The notes beneath the pieces are model-generated. The model worked only from the letters and a program-made list of their open reading frames with translations, ran no database searches and was not told the DNA's origin. A DNA stretch of 64,000 bases from Vibrio pectenicida (lineage in GTDB: Bacteria; Pseudomonadota; Gammaproteobacteria; Enterobacterales; Vibrionaceae). This document shows, one piece after another, positions 1 through 7,908 of this stretch. Every line of letters starts with the position of its first letter. Within the stretch, counting starts at the first letter, position 1. The stretch is from positions 2,480,001-2,544,000 of the forward strand of contig AP024889.1 in assembly GCA_024347015.1 (NCBI GenBank), read 5' to 3'. The translations under genes were made by a program, and so were the position numbers.

Positions 1-45
1 CTCTACTATTGCAACGAAGACTCTCATCGCCTCTAGTCTGTCCAT
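1..45 (-). CDS. LysR-family transcriptional regulator, N-terminal fragment at window edge
   Basis: Only the first 15 codons lie in the window; the gene continues to the left. They read MDRLEAMRVFVAIVE, the standard opening of the LysR helix-turn-helix domain. A good ribosome binding site (GGAAGGGAG) precedes the ATG. It diverges from the metallo-beta-lactamase-fold gene that starts at 213, the usual layout for a LysR regulator and its target, so it may control that gene. This rests on 15 residues and context. Confidence 0.7.
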   Translation of the reverse strand, partial: MDRLEAMRVFVAIVE

Positions 46-212
46 ACTCCCTTCCTGATGAACGAAATCCAACAACACAGCCTTGATTATATGTTCGAAA
101 ATCGCAACAGTGAAAGTCGATTTGGTATCTATTTCATCTAATTTTAATCGAATAACATCGTTATCACTTCAACTGAGGGTGGCATGGGGTCACCGATGAT
201 AAGGAAAAAAAG

Positions 213-1082
213 ATGAAAAAACGCACAGCATCACTATTAGCAACCACATTATTTTCAGTAAGTGCTATGTCAGCAGAAAAACTCAATATCACTCACTATA
301 ACCCCGGTTCAGAGGCAATATTCCCAGCAAGCTCCGTGTTAGTTTCAGGTGACAAAGAAGCCATTTTGTTTGATGCGCAATTCAGTACTACTGATGGACA
401 AAAGCTGGTTGAACTAGTGAAAGAATCAGGCAAAACACTGTCTATGATTTACATCAGCGCAGGTGACCCAGATTATTACTTTGGTTTAGAACCTATTGTT
501 GCTGCATTTCCAAATGTAGAGGTTGTCGCAAGCAGAACAGTGGTCGACCATATTAACAAGACCAAAGAAGCAAAGTTAGAGTATTGGGGCCCCATTTTAG
601 GAGAGCATTCACCTTCTAAAGTAATTGTACCAAGTGTACTTGATAAAACGTCTTTGACTCTTGATGGTAAAACCATTGAAGTAAAAGAGATAAATTCTCA
701 TCAGGCTTATCTTTGGGTCCCATCTGAAAAAACAGTCTTTGGTGGTGTCTCTGTTTACAGCGGTGTGCATGTTTGGATGGCTGACACACAAAAGAAGAAA
801 GCACGCGAGCAATGGGTACAATCACTTGAGCGTATGAAGAAGCTCGAACCACAAGTTGTCATTCCTGGCCACTACTTAGGGGAAATGCCTAAGGGTATCG
901 ACGGGGTTCAATTTACGATTGATTACTTGGGCCACATTGAAAGTGTGTTAGAGGATAAACATAACCTAACCTCAAAAGAAATCATCAAAACAATGAAAGA
1001 TAAATACCCAGAACTGCAAGCCACTGAAAGTGATCTAACACTTGGAGCGCAAGTGCTTAGTGGAGAGGTTGAATGGCACTAA
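213..1082 (+). CDS. Periplasmic metallo-beta-lactamase-fold protein with altered metal motif
   Basis: A 289-residue protein with a Sec signal peptide (about residues 1-21, cleavage after AMSA), so it is probably periplasmic. The body has the metallo-beta-lactamase-fold layout: an N-terminal 'ILFDAQF' strand, the segment where HxHxDH normally sits (residues 82-88, here SAGDPDY), and a late conserved GH in VVIPGHY (H220). The first histidines of the zinc motif are replaced (A83, D85, Y88), so a standard two-zinc hydrolase is doubtful. AAGGA precedes the ATG. It is transcribed away from the LysR fragment at 1-45. The substrate is unknown. Confidence 0.75.
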   Translation: MKKRTASLLATTLFSVSAMSAEKLNITHYNPGSEAIFPASSVLVSGDKEAILFDAQFSTTDGQKLVELVKESGKTLSMIYISAGDPDYYFGLEPIVAAFPNVEVVASRTVVDHINKTKEAKLEYWGPILGEHSPSKVIVPSVLDKTSLTLDGKTIEVKEINSHQAYLWVPSEKTVFGGVSVYSGVHVWMADTQKKKAREQWVQSLERMKKLEPQVVIPGHYLGEMPKGIDGVQFTIDYLGHIESVLEDKHNLTSKEIIKTMKDKYPELQATESDLTLGAQVLSGEVEWH

Positions 1083-1220
1083 TTTAAGAACGCTACCAAT
1101 CACTGTTGACTAGCTCGCTCCACGCCATGAGTAAACTACATTCAACATCCTCTCACTTACAACTAAAATATTGCCTTGTCGACTATCGTCAAGGTAATAT
1201 TTCTTCGGAACGATCTTGCT

Positions 1221-1835
1221 ATGAATATTCATTTTAGAACCGCTAAAGCAACTGACTTTGATAATGTCGTTGAACTCTATGTTAACAATATGGATCTCCG
1301 TGCACTCACCAAAGCAACCTGTAAATCTGAGTTCCACAGTCTTGCTATTCTAAATCTGGCGCAAGACTTTTATAAAGCCAATATGATCATGGTGGCAGAA
1401 TGCAAAAGTGAAATTTGTGGCGTGATCATCGCTACCTCTGCGCAAACAAACCAAGTGGCTATAAGCTTTGATCCAGCACCAAGGCTACAAAAAGCAAATA
1501 TGGCACTAAAGAATACCCCCCAGGGTCAACGGATACTGGCTGAGCGACAAGATAAACTCACATCGTACCACCACAAAATACAAGAGGATGATGGTAATTC
1601 AGAACTGCTCTTGATTTGTATCGATAAAAAATTTCGTCGGCAAAAAATTGGTTCACAACTTATTGAGCAATACGAAGCGTTTTTACGACAATTGGGGGTG
1701 AATAAGTACCGACTTGTTTCTGACAACCTTTGTACTTATCAGTATTACGACACCAATGGCTATGACTGTGTCAAACAAGAAGAAAGTGCCTTTAACCCTG
1801 ATGTTACTCGCTTTATTTATACCAAAAACGTCTAA
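1221..1835 (+). CDS. GNAT-family N-acetyltransferase
   Basis: A 204-residue protein starting MNIHFRTAKATDFD; an in-frame upstream start at 1176 would add 15 residues with no family character, so the ATG at 1221 is preferred. The acetyl-CoA-binding motif A is visible as LLLICIDKKFRRQKIGSQLI (R/Q-x-x-G-x-G/A pattern), followed by a typical motif B with YYDTNGY near the C-terminus. The family transfers acetyl groups from acetyl-CoA to amines; no substrate can be read from sequence. It stands alone, followed by a terminator shared with the convergent SDR gene. Confidence 0.8.
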   Translation: MNIHFRTAKATDFDNVVELYVNNMDLRALTKATCKSEFHSLAILNLAQDFYKANMIMVAECKSEICGVIIATSAQTNQVAISFDPAPRLQKANMALKNTPQGQRILAERQDKLTSYHHKIQEDDGNSELLLICIDKKFRRQKIGSQLIEQYEAFLRQLGVNKYRLVSDNLCTYQYYDTNGYDCVKQEESAFNPDVTRFIYTKNV

Positions 1836-1848
1836 TACCTTCGCTGAA

Positions 1849-1875
1849 AACAAAAAGGGCCAAAGCCCTTTTGTT
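1849..1875. terminator. Bidirectional intrinsic terminator between GNAT and SDR genes
   Basis: The arms AACAAAAAGGGC and GCCCTTTTGTT form a hairpin around a CAAA loop with A- and T-rich flanks. It lies between two convergent genes, so it can serve both. Confidence 0.75.
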
Positions 1876-1896
1876 TAATTGAGGTTTGTTGTGAGA

Positions 1897-2616
1897 TTAA
1901 GCCTGCTGGCGAGTCGCACAAACCACGATTTCGCGGATGCATACACCTTGAGGCTGCTGGTAAGCATACTCAACAGAGCGGGCAACATCATCTGGAGAAA
2001 GTGCTCCGCCCATTGACCCTTTCCAATCTTCGTAGCCATCAATAATATCGCTTGAGGTGGTGTGCGACAGTAACTCAGTTTCGACCGCACCAGGGGCGAT
2101 AGTTGTCACTCGCACATTAAAATCTGCCACTTCTTCACGCACATTTTCAGAGATGGCATGAACAGCAAACTTGGTGCCGCAGTACGCTGCATGATTGGCA
2201 AATGATTTTCGGCCCGCAATCGAACTGATATTAATAATGGTGCCCGTTTGGCGAGCTTTCATAGGAGCCAATACGGCCTGCATCCCATTCATAAACCCCA
2301 TTACATTAACATCAAACATAGCTTTCCATTCAGCCGAGTCTTGGACATCAAGCGGGCTTAGCAGCATCACCCCTGCATTATTGACAATGCAATCGGTCGG
2401 GCCAAACTGCGCTTCCGCTTTAGCGATGGCAGCCTCAAATGATGACTTATCAGTCACATCGACTTTTTCGCATAGGGTATTAGGTAAATCTAATGCCTGA
2501 AGACGATCTACACGACGAGCAAGCAATAACAAAGGATGCCCCACATCACTTAGACGACGTGCGATAGCTTCACCAATACCTGAACTTGCACCTGTGATAA
2601 CGATTAATTTTTTCAT
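1897..2616 (-). CDS. Short-chain dehydrogenase/reductase (SDR) oxidoreductase
   Basis: A 239-residue classical SDR. It shows TGASSGIG (residues 8-15) for NAD(P) binding, NNAG (79-82), the Asn of the tetrad (N104), a catalytic Ser (131/132), and Y145-x3-K149. The basic residues after the second strand (LLARRVDRL) suggest NADP(H). The start at MKKLIVITG is chosen because GGAGAG lies just upstream; a longer frame has no such support. The gene follows the LysR regulator at 2827-3726, and a near-copy of that regulator's own upstream palindrome lies at 2717-2738, so it is a probable target. The substrate is unknown; YdfG-like enzymes act on small hydroxy acids or aldehydes. Confidence 0.85.
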   Translation of the reverse strand: MKKLIVITGASSGIGEAIARRLSDVGHPLLLLARRVDRLQALDLPNTLCEKVDVTDKSSFEAAIAKAEAQFGPTDCIVNNAGVMLLSPLDVQDSAEWKAMFDVNVMGFMNGMQAVLAPMKARQTGTIINISSIAGRKSFANHAAYCGTKFAVHAISENVREEVADFNVRVTTIAPGAVETELLSHTTSSDIIDGYEDWKGSMGGALSPDDVARSVEYAYQQPQGVCIREIVVCATRQQA

Positions 2617-2716
2617 GTTTCTCTCCAATGATTTATCCAATTGGCAACATCTGTCGTTGCGATGGATGTATGTTAAGAAAAACATTGGTGTTGATATATA
2701 GCACTTAAATCAAATT

Positions 2717-2738
2717 ACTATTGCCAAACAGCAACAAT
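2717..2738. promoter_or_regulatory. Putative LysR operator upstream of the SDR gene
   Basis: ACTATTGC-N6-GCAACAAT is an interrupted palindrome. Read on the minus strand it is ATTGTTGC-N6-GCAATAGT, almost identical to the site in front of the LysR gene (3744-3765) with the same 6-bp spacer. It has the T-N11-A type symmetry of LysR boxes and lies about 100 bp upstream of the SDR start. Function is inferred. Confidence 0.6.
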
Positions 2739-2826
2739 AACCAAGTGCATAGATAAAGAGAAAACCAGTACTGGTAGAGATAAAAGCAGTGTTCTGATCA
2801 CTTAAACAAAAGGGTAAGTTGAAATA

Positions 2827-3726
2827 TTAATAGTCACGCTCAAAGCATTGCTTGATAAAATCGATAAAGGTGCGCAGACGGATTGGTTGATATTTATCTC
2901 TATGATAAACGGCGGAGAATGGTACCAATGGAATTTGCCATTGCGGCAGAACACGAACAAGTTCACCCTCATTCACGGCTTTCTCACAATACATTAGAGG
3001 TACACGAATGATGCCATTGCCGATAAGCGCAGAATTTATCAGCGCATGACCGTTTTTACTGACCAGTTGCCCATCAATGGTGACATCATAATGCTCTTGG
3101 CTGTCTTGTGTTGATTGAAAACTCCAGCGTGTAATTGAGCCTATAAGGCAGCGGTGCTGAGTTAAGTCTCTAGGGTGCTTGGGGCTACCATATTGCTCGA
3201 TATAACTAGGGCTGGCTAATGTGGTAATCTCAACACCCATTAGTTTTTTTGCAATAAACCCTGAGTCTTCCAGCTCTCCCATACGAAAAGCAATATCAAA
3301 ATCATCTTGGATCAAGTCAACCCTATGGCTACTAAAATCTAGGTATACTTGTATTTGAGGGTACTGAGCCATGAACATGGCCACATAATCGGAGATAATG
3401 CTTTCACCAATATACCCACCGACACAATTAACTCGAATTAAACCACGCACCTCTTCGGTATCATCAACCGCGGCAATCAAGGCTTGATCGATCTCGTTTA
3501 ACGCTTTTTCGCATTGAAGGTAAAAGCTCTCCCCCGCATGGGTTAATTTTAAGCTGCGGGTGGTTCGCGTGAGTAGTGTTACTTTAATTTGTTTCTCTAG
3601 CGCACTTATCTGCCGAGAGACATGAGAGCGAGAAACAGACAGCGCCTCGGCAGCCTTGGTGAAGTTGCCCAATTTGGCAATAAGCACAAAGGTTCGGACA
3701 TCGGATAAGTTGATATTGTTTAGCAT
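2827..3726 (-). CDS. LysR-family transcriptional regulator
   Basis: A 299-residue protein with the typical LysR N-terminal winged helix (LSDVRTFVLIAKLGNFTKAAEAL, then SRSHVSRQISALEKQI) and the C-terminal substrate-binding fold (from about residue 90). The ATG at 3726 has GGTGA about 6 nt upstream; an in-frame GTG at 3735 would add three residues. It probably regulates itself and the SDR gene just downstream, because both promoters carry the same palindrome. The effector is unknown. Sequence character is that of the common CrgA/DmlR-like group. Confidence 0.85.
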   Translation of the reverse strand: MLNNINLSDVRTFVLIAKLGNFTKAAEALSVSRSHVSRQISALEKQIKVTLLTRTTRSLKLTHAGESFYLQCEKALNEIDQALIAAVDDTEEVRGLIRVNCVGGYIGESIISDYVAMFMAQYPQIQVYLDFSSHRVDLIQDDFDIAFRMGELEDSGFIAKKLMGVEITTLASPSYIEQYGSPKHPRDLTQHRCLIGSITRWSFQSTQDSQEHYDVTIDGQLVSKNGHALINSALIGNGIIRVPLMYCEKAVNEGELVRVLPQWQIPLVPFSAVYHRDKYQPIRLRTFIDFIKQCFERDY

Positions 3727-3743
3727 TAAGATCACCGCGGATT

Positions 3744-3765
3744 ATTGTTGCCCTATAGCAATAAT
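3744..3765. promoter_or_regulatory. Putative LysR autoregulatory operator
   Basis: ATTGTTGC-N6-GCAATAAT lies 18-39 bp upstream of the LysR start codon. It matches the palindrome at 2717-2738 in both half-sites and spacer length, pointing to one regulator binding both. Confidence 0.6.
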
Positions 3766-3872
3766 AGTAAGATTATATCTCCATACATCAACAATGTATT
3801 CCACTATCTTATCCGCTAAAGCGTTATCTCTTAGCCAGGACTCTGCGATAAACAAGCGGCAGGCATGTCACT

Positions 3873-4610
3873 CTATTGGCATTCAATCCGCGAGGGGATT
3901 GTTATCTCTTGGGATGTGATAGTTTCACCCACTTTGATCATAACCGCTCCAATATTTTCGTTTTTTAAAAAGACTTTACTGTCATGATCAAACCCATAGG
4001 ATGTGGAGGGACTCATAATTTGAGTGGTGTGTAGTCGCTTAGTTTTGATAAAGGAATGCCCATGGCCGCATATAATATGTTGAATGTTTTCATTATTTAA
4101 AACAGAGGTTGCGACTTCTTTTTGGTTTTCTAACCCGATTGCATTAAACCAATCACAGTCATTTTCAAAAATGGGGTGATGTATAACTATCACTGTCTCT
4201 TGGTTGGCATTGTCAATTCTTTTAATGTCTTCACTGGCGACTCGACCTGCCCCTAGCATCATTGCCTTTTTCGCCTTTTTGCTAGAGTCAATAAACATGA
4301 CATTAAACCTCTCTATAGATACCTGTTCAGCCACTTTTATCGATGTGTCTTTGAAAGCAGATTTCATCATGTCTATGCAGTCGTGATTACCCGCGATTGC
4401 ATATATATTGGACGTACTAATGTGCTCAGAAATTAAACGCGCAAAGACTTCATACTGCGGTATAGATGGGCTTTCGCAAATATCCCCAGTTATAAATAGA
4501 TAGTCAAAGTTTAAACGATTGATAAAGTTTAATGTATGCGCCAACGCTTGCTTAGCGTTAACTTTATTTAGATTAAAATGACAATCACTAATTTGAACTA
4601 TGGTTTTCAT
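3873..4610 (-). CDS. Calcineurin-like metallophosphoesterase (CpdA-like)
   Basis: A 245-residue cytoplasmic protein with all metal motifs of class III phosphodiesterases in order: D9-x-H11 (ISDCHF), GD (FITGDICE), GNHD (IAGNHD), HH (IVIHHPIF) and GHGH (ICGHGHSF). Family members hydrolyse cyclic AMP or other phosphodiesters. The chain is shorter than typical CpdA and the gene lies in a variable region, so it is more likely a paralogue than the housekeeping CpdA. Its true substrate cannot be read from sequence. The start has only a weak upstream ribosome binding site. Confidence 0.75.
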   Translation of the reverse strand: MKTIVQISDCHFNLNKVNAKQALAHTLNFINRLNFDYLFITGDICESPSIPQYEVFARLISEHISTSNIYAIAGNHDCIDMMKSAFKDTSIKVAEQVSIERFNVMFIDSSKKAKKAMMLGAGRVASEDIKRIDNANQETVIVIHHPIFENDCDWFNAIGLENQKEVATSVLNNENIQHIICGHGHSFIKTKRLHTTQIMSPSTSYGFDHDSKVFLKNENIGAVMIKVGETITSQEITIPSRIECQ

Positions 4611-4945
4611 TTCTAAGGTTCTCTATTTAATAAGCGACTAAAAAACCGCCACTAACTCGCGCAGGGCTTTCTTTATTGCGGCTGATAATAGCATGATAAA
4701 CCGATTATAATTGCCCATTTCTCATATACTCCTTTGTGATAGATATCTAACTCACACTTCCTTATATTAATAATCCCCTGCATGACTTTACCCTGTGTTG
4801 TGGCACAATAAATTTGCGTCACTACATTCTAGGTCTCAAAAATAATAATAAAAAGTTATAATCCTCATAAAAAATTAATTTCTAAAATGTTTTTTTAATT
4901 AATATTAAATCAATTTATTAAAGAATAATTATTTATAGGTTAAAA
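4611..4945. other. AT-rich intergenic region before the microcin-like gene
   Basis: No recognised gene. The right half (about 4835-4945) is almost entirely A/T and should hold the promoter of the small gene at 4946. On the minus strand a 26-codon frame (4638-4718) preceded by AGGAG might encode a short hydrophobic peptide; see findings. Confidence 0.5.
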
Positions 4946-5137
4946 ATGAAAGTTTTAAAATTGGATATACTATCTACAGTTTCTGGTGCTCGCTTTAATG
5001 CTAACACAGAGTTAATGAGCATAGGTTTTAATCTTGGAGGTATTCACGCTAGTACAATTAAGGGATTAAGTGAACTTCTAGTGAGACCTGTTAAACCTTC
5101 CAATACCAAAGCGGCAAATAAACTCCTACCTCAATAA
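4946..5137 (+). CDS. Candidate class II microcin-like precursor with double-glycine-type leader
   Basis: A 63-residue peptide. Residues 1-15 (MKVLKLDILSTVSGA) match the 15-residue leaders of class II microcins such as colicin V and microcin L: M-[R/K]-x-[L/I]-x-L-x5-V-S-G-[G/A], with the Gly-Ala end where C39-peptidase ABC exporters cut. The usual Glu at position 8 is Ile. The predicted mature part would be 48 residues, starting Arg16, with no cysteine, a hydrophobic centre (GFNLGGIHAS) and a basic tail. AGG lies 6 nt before the ATG. No exporter or obvious immunity gene is adjacent; colicin V-type exporters can act from elsewhere. It may instead be another kind of double-glycine peptide. Confidence 0.5.
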   Translation: MKVLKLDILSTVSGARFNANTELMSIGFNLGGIHASTIKGLSELLVRPVKPSNTKAANKLLPQ

Positions 5138-5586
5138 TCTTATTTGGGCGCACCCACAATAGACGGGCTTTTCGTAAGGTAAATTTGGGACACACACCAA
5201 AAGGACTATCATTCTTGGGCCCTTGTTGTATCTGTATTTTGCTAGTTTTATAGGTACTTTGCATTCCTAGCTAGACATTGAATAATATGTGACTAAATAT
5301 TCAATAAAGTGACTAACTGATCGGCATTAAAGATATGACTCTATCACTTTTTACGAATGGTACCGAGACACAGCACTCACCCAAATTTTCAGTTATTGAA
5401 TAGTGTATCTTAAGCTGAGGCTCTACCCCATTCAATGAGAAAAATCCAATGAAAATTTGTAACCATTTGTATTTAAATGTTTTTTGTGCAAAAAAAGTAA
5501 GAAAGTTTACACGTTAAGTGTACTGCTTTCTGACAATCATCATTCCTTTAGGTGTCATATTTTTCAATTTAAACAATGGTATCCAT
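5138..5586. other. Non-coding stretch with repeat copy A and inverted repeat
   Basis: No convincing gene on either strand. It contains dispersed repeat copy A (5179-5210), an 8-bp inverted repeat ATTGAATA/TATTCAAT (5277-5305), and two direct GTGACTAA copies (5289 and 5309) ahead of the protease gene, which could be regulator sites. Confidence 0.5.
5179..5210 (+). repeat. Dispersed short repeat, copy A
   Basis: GGTAAATTTGGGACACACAC followed by CAAAAGGACTATC. It is related to copies at 7109-7140 and 9494-9534, which share the GGTAAA..ACACA.CAAAAGGACT framework. It may be an end or remnant of a small mobile element; the family is not identified. Confidence 0.55.
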
Positions 5587-7038
5587 ATGAAAAATATTTC
5601 TCTCTATACAGCATTGATCTTTTCTTCTGCATCTTATGCAATTGAAAATGGTGCGTTTTTAAACTGGAGTAGCTCATATTCTGATATAGCTACTTTTAAT
5701 TGTACGGGTACAGTTATTGCCGGGAACAAACTCATAACAGCGAGTCACTGTGAGCCTCAAAAAAATTCGGTATATCTTGCCGATAGCAAATTATTAAGTG
5801 CCACATCTAGCAATCACCCAACTAGTTTAGATGACGAATTCGCACCCGATGTATCAGTTTGGACACTGCCTGAAACTGTTCAAACAGAAAATATTCGGTT
5901 TATCGCGAACCTCAATACTGATCCTGTTAATGATAATGACTATGTGACTATCTTGGGGTTTGCTGGTGGAACAGAGCTTAACAGCGCCAAAACAATGATA
6001 AATTCATCATTCAGTAAAGCTAACAATTGGTATCGTTCCACATTTATTGGAAACGGCATAACTCAGGGGGGAGATTCTGGCGGCCCTTGGCTTAACGAGG
6101 AAGGAAAAATAGTTGCTATCCATAGATCTGTGGATGATGACTCTTCTATGATCGCGACTAGGCTATATAGTGTAAAGGATTGGTTATTAAAAGAAATTAA
6201 CGGTTGGCACTACCCCACAGTTAAAACTGGCAGCGGTAATCTCAGTATCAAAATACAATCCTTACACCAAGGTGGGGCAACAAATGGTGCATACACCACA
6301 GGTAATATCAGTTTAACAGGTGGAACATGTTTTGATCGAGAGTTTTCGCCTTTTGAAACATGCACTTATAATGTTAAAGCATCAGAATGGGCATCGGGTA
6401 CTCTGCATTTAAGTAAGACAGAAGTTATCAATATTAACCCTGTCGTAGTACCGAGTGCTGATACTACGAATACCTTTAAGGTTACAAGAACAAATACAAC
6501 GCCTTTCTCTGGGAAAAGAGAGAAAGGACTTCAAATGTATCAAGAAGATTGGGGAAGTTCTGATTCAGTTGAGGTTTCGATGGGACAATCAGTTACTGTC
6601 AACGAAGACACTGTGACTATGCTGACTACCGAGAGTCTGATGGACTGCTCAGCGATAGCAATTCTTACTGGATTTGATGGCATCAATTATACAAAAAGAA
6701 CTCTAATGCACCTTAACGGCAGTAACGTTTATGCCCCACTAAACTATGAAGAAAATGCCAAACATATTCTGTCAGAAGCGAAAGAGTCTCTGCAAAATGG
6801 TGGTAAAGTTATTATTTGTGGTGGTATGAGCTCACAATCAGATTTCGGTCTTGAAATAACTATCAGGCAGAAAGAGATTCTAGATCTGATAAAAATGGAC
6901 AATACTGACGTGGTTATAGCAGGATCGAAGAGCATTTCTGTCTCACCAGACGGCAGCTTTACTCTCGATGGTTTTACAAGGGGTGAACTTGATGAAGAAA
7001 CTAAACATCAAATCGTCCAAAATGCTATCAACGATTAA
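5587..7038 (+). CDS. Secreted trypsin-like serine protease with CheD/CNF1-like C-terminal domain
   Basis: Taken from the Met at 5587, a 483-residue protein with a Sec signal peptide (about 1-18, SASYA); an in-frame start at 5518 would put a hydrophobic stretch before it. Residues 19-205 are a chymotrypsin-fold (S1) protease: H54 in TASHC, D88 in PDVSVW and S164 in GGDSGGP, with C39/C55 as a likely disulfide. Residues 210-340 look like a beta-rich linker with another cysteine pair (C248, C259). Residues 340-465 resemble CheD/CNF1 deamidases: DCSAIAIL with C354, LMHLNG with H375, then a helix, GGKVIICGG, a second helix and a beta pair. No GlyGly-CTERM tail is present. A terminator hairpin follows. 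The protease assignment is firm, the deamidase tentative. Confidence 0.75.
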   Translation: MKNISLYTALIFSSASYAIENGAFLNWSSSYSDIATFNCTGTVIAGNKLITASHCEPQKNSVYLADSKLLSATSSNHPTSLDDEFAPDVSVWTLPETVQTENIRFIANLNTDPVNDNDYVTILGFAGGTELNSAKTMINSSFSKANNWYRSTFIGNGITQGGDSGGPWLNEEGKIVAIHRSVDDDSSMIATRLYSVKDWLLKEINGWHYPTVKTGSGNLSIKIQSLHQGGATNGAYTTGNISLTGGTCFDREFSPFETCTYNVKASEWASGTLHLSKTEVININPVVVPSADTTNTFKVTRTNTTPFSGKREKGLQMYQEDWGSSDSVEVSMGQSVTVNEDTVTMLTTESLMDCSAIAILTGFDGINYTKRTLMHLNGSNVYAPLNYEENAKHILSEAKESLQNGGKVIICGGMSSQSDFGLEITIRQKEILDLIKMDNTDVVIAGSKSISVSPDGSFTLDGFTRGELDEETKHQIVQNAIND

Positions 7039-7054
7039 TCCCCCAGTAATCCTT

Positions 7055-7080
7055 CACTCACCCTATTACTAGGGTGAGTG
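7055..7080 (+). terminator. Hairpin after the protease gene
   Basis: CACTCACCCTA-TTAC-TAGGGTGAGTG, a perfect 11-bp stem 17 nt after the stop codon. There is no long U-tract, so termination may be partial. Confidence 0.55.
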
Positions 7081-7108
7081 GCACTCTAATCATTACTCCA
7101 TAAAAACG

Positions 7109-7140
7109 GTAAATTCAGCGCACACATCAAAAGGACTTTA
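7109..7140 (+). repeat. Dispersed short repeat, copy B
   Basis: GGTAAATTCAGCGCACACAT followed by CAAAAGGACTTTA, related to copies A and C. Its right end contains the stop codon of the small minus-strand frame at 7138-7407. Confidence 0.55.
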
Positions 7141-7407
7141 GCGAATAAAGTTCTCAAATTCGGGTACATAAAGAGCGGATAGTTCGGTCTCCCAAACAAC
7201 CAATTCATTTTTCTTACATAAAGTCACCATGGTTTTTTCATCATTGAAAAAATCATTAACCTTTCCGCTCCAACATTGTGGAGACGTTTTTTCCAACAAA
7301 ATATTCTCTGACATATGATCATTGATCTTTCTTCCGCTATCATAAATAAAAGCATGATACCAAGAGTTTGATTGGCTTAGCATACCCTGCACGCCACTCT
7401 GACACAT
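7138..7407 (-). CDS. Hypothetical small protein or gene fragment
   Basis: An 89-codon frame without recognised domain; it ends ...SALYVPEFENFIR with its stop inside repeat copy B. Codon use is AT-rich like the surrounding island. No signal peptide is visible. The start is uncertain (ATG at 7407, or MLSQSNSWYH eight codons later), with only GGTGA next to the first. It could be the C-terminal remnant of a larger protein truncated by the repeat element, or a genuine small gene. Confidence 0.3.
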   Translation of the reverse strand: MCQSGVQGMLSQSNSWYHAFIYDSGRKINDHMSENILLEKTSPQCWSGKVNDFFNDEKTMVTLCKKNELVVWETELSALYVPEFENFIR

Positions 7408-7908
7408 TCACCAAGAAATTGGACAATTCCACGTTACGATTTCAGATGAATGTCAGGCATTCGGATAAATTTGGCTAGGGCAAAATGAAAGACCTGACCC
7501 CGAGAATTTGTTCTGTGGAGGTAATGTTTTCTTATTAATACCTCCAGATTGCCACCACAAAAAGATCACTCAAGTTAGATGTGGGATCAAGTTAACTCTG
7601 TCACATAACTTTGCTGTCAAGACCTTGCGGGTAAATAGTTACGTGAAGAATAATAGTTATTTATGTTTAAAATATTAAAAACAACAGCGATGTATTTTAA
7701 AAATATACGCTTTCTAGTTTTCATTACACTTATATTTAAAAAATGCCCATGCATTCTCCCTTAGCGGAGGGTAGTAAATAGTTAGAAGTAAATATCGTAA
7801 TACTTATTTGGTATTACTGAGGGTTATAGATTTGAACAAAAATATAACCCTCATTAGAATATTAATGATTTTTTAGGCTCTTGATGTAATCAATAACATC
7901 ATTTACAT
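7408..7908. other. Non-coding stretch with IS-like remnant and hairpins
   Basis: No gene recognised. Around 7478-7501 the sequence GACCTGACCCC (GGGGTCAGGTC on the minus strand) resembles boundary sequences often seen beside small IS200/RAYT-type elements; this is recalled, not searched. GGAGGTA/TACCTCC form an inverted repeat near 7515-7545. Confidence 0.35.
7818..7853. terminator. Hairpin downstream of the orphan exported protein gene
   Basis: TGAGGGTTATA and TATAACCCTCA form a perfect 11-bp stem with a 14-nt loop, 55 nt past the stop of the minus-strand gene at 7909. A second inverted repeat, GTAATAC/GTATTAC (7797-7817), abuts it. There is no clear U-tract. Confidence 0.45.
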
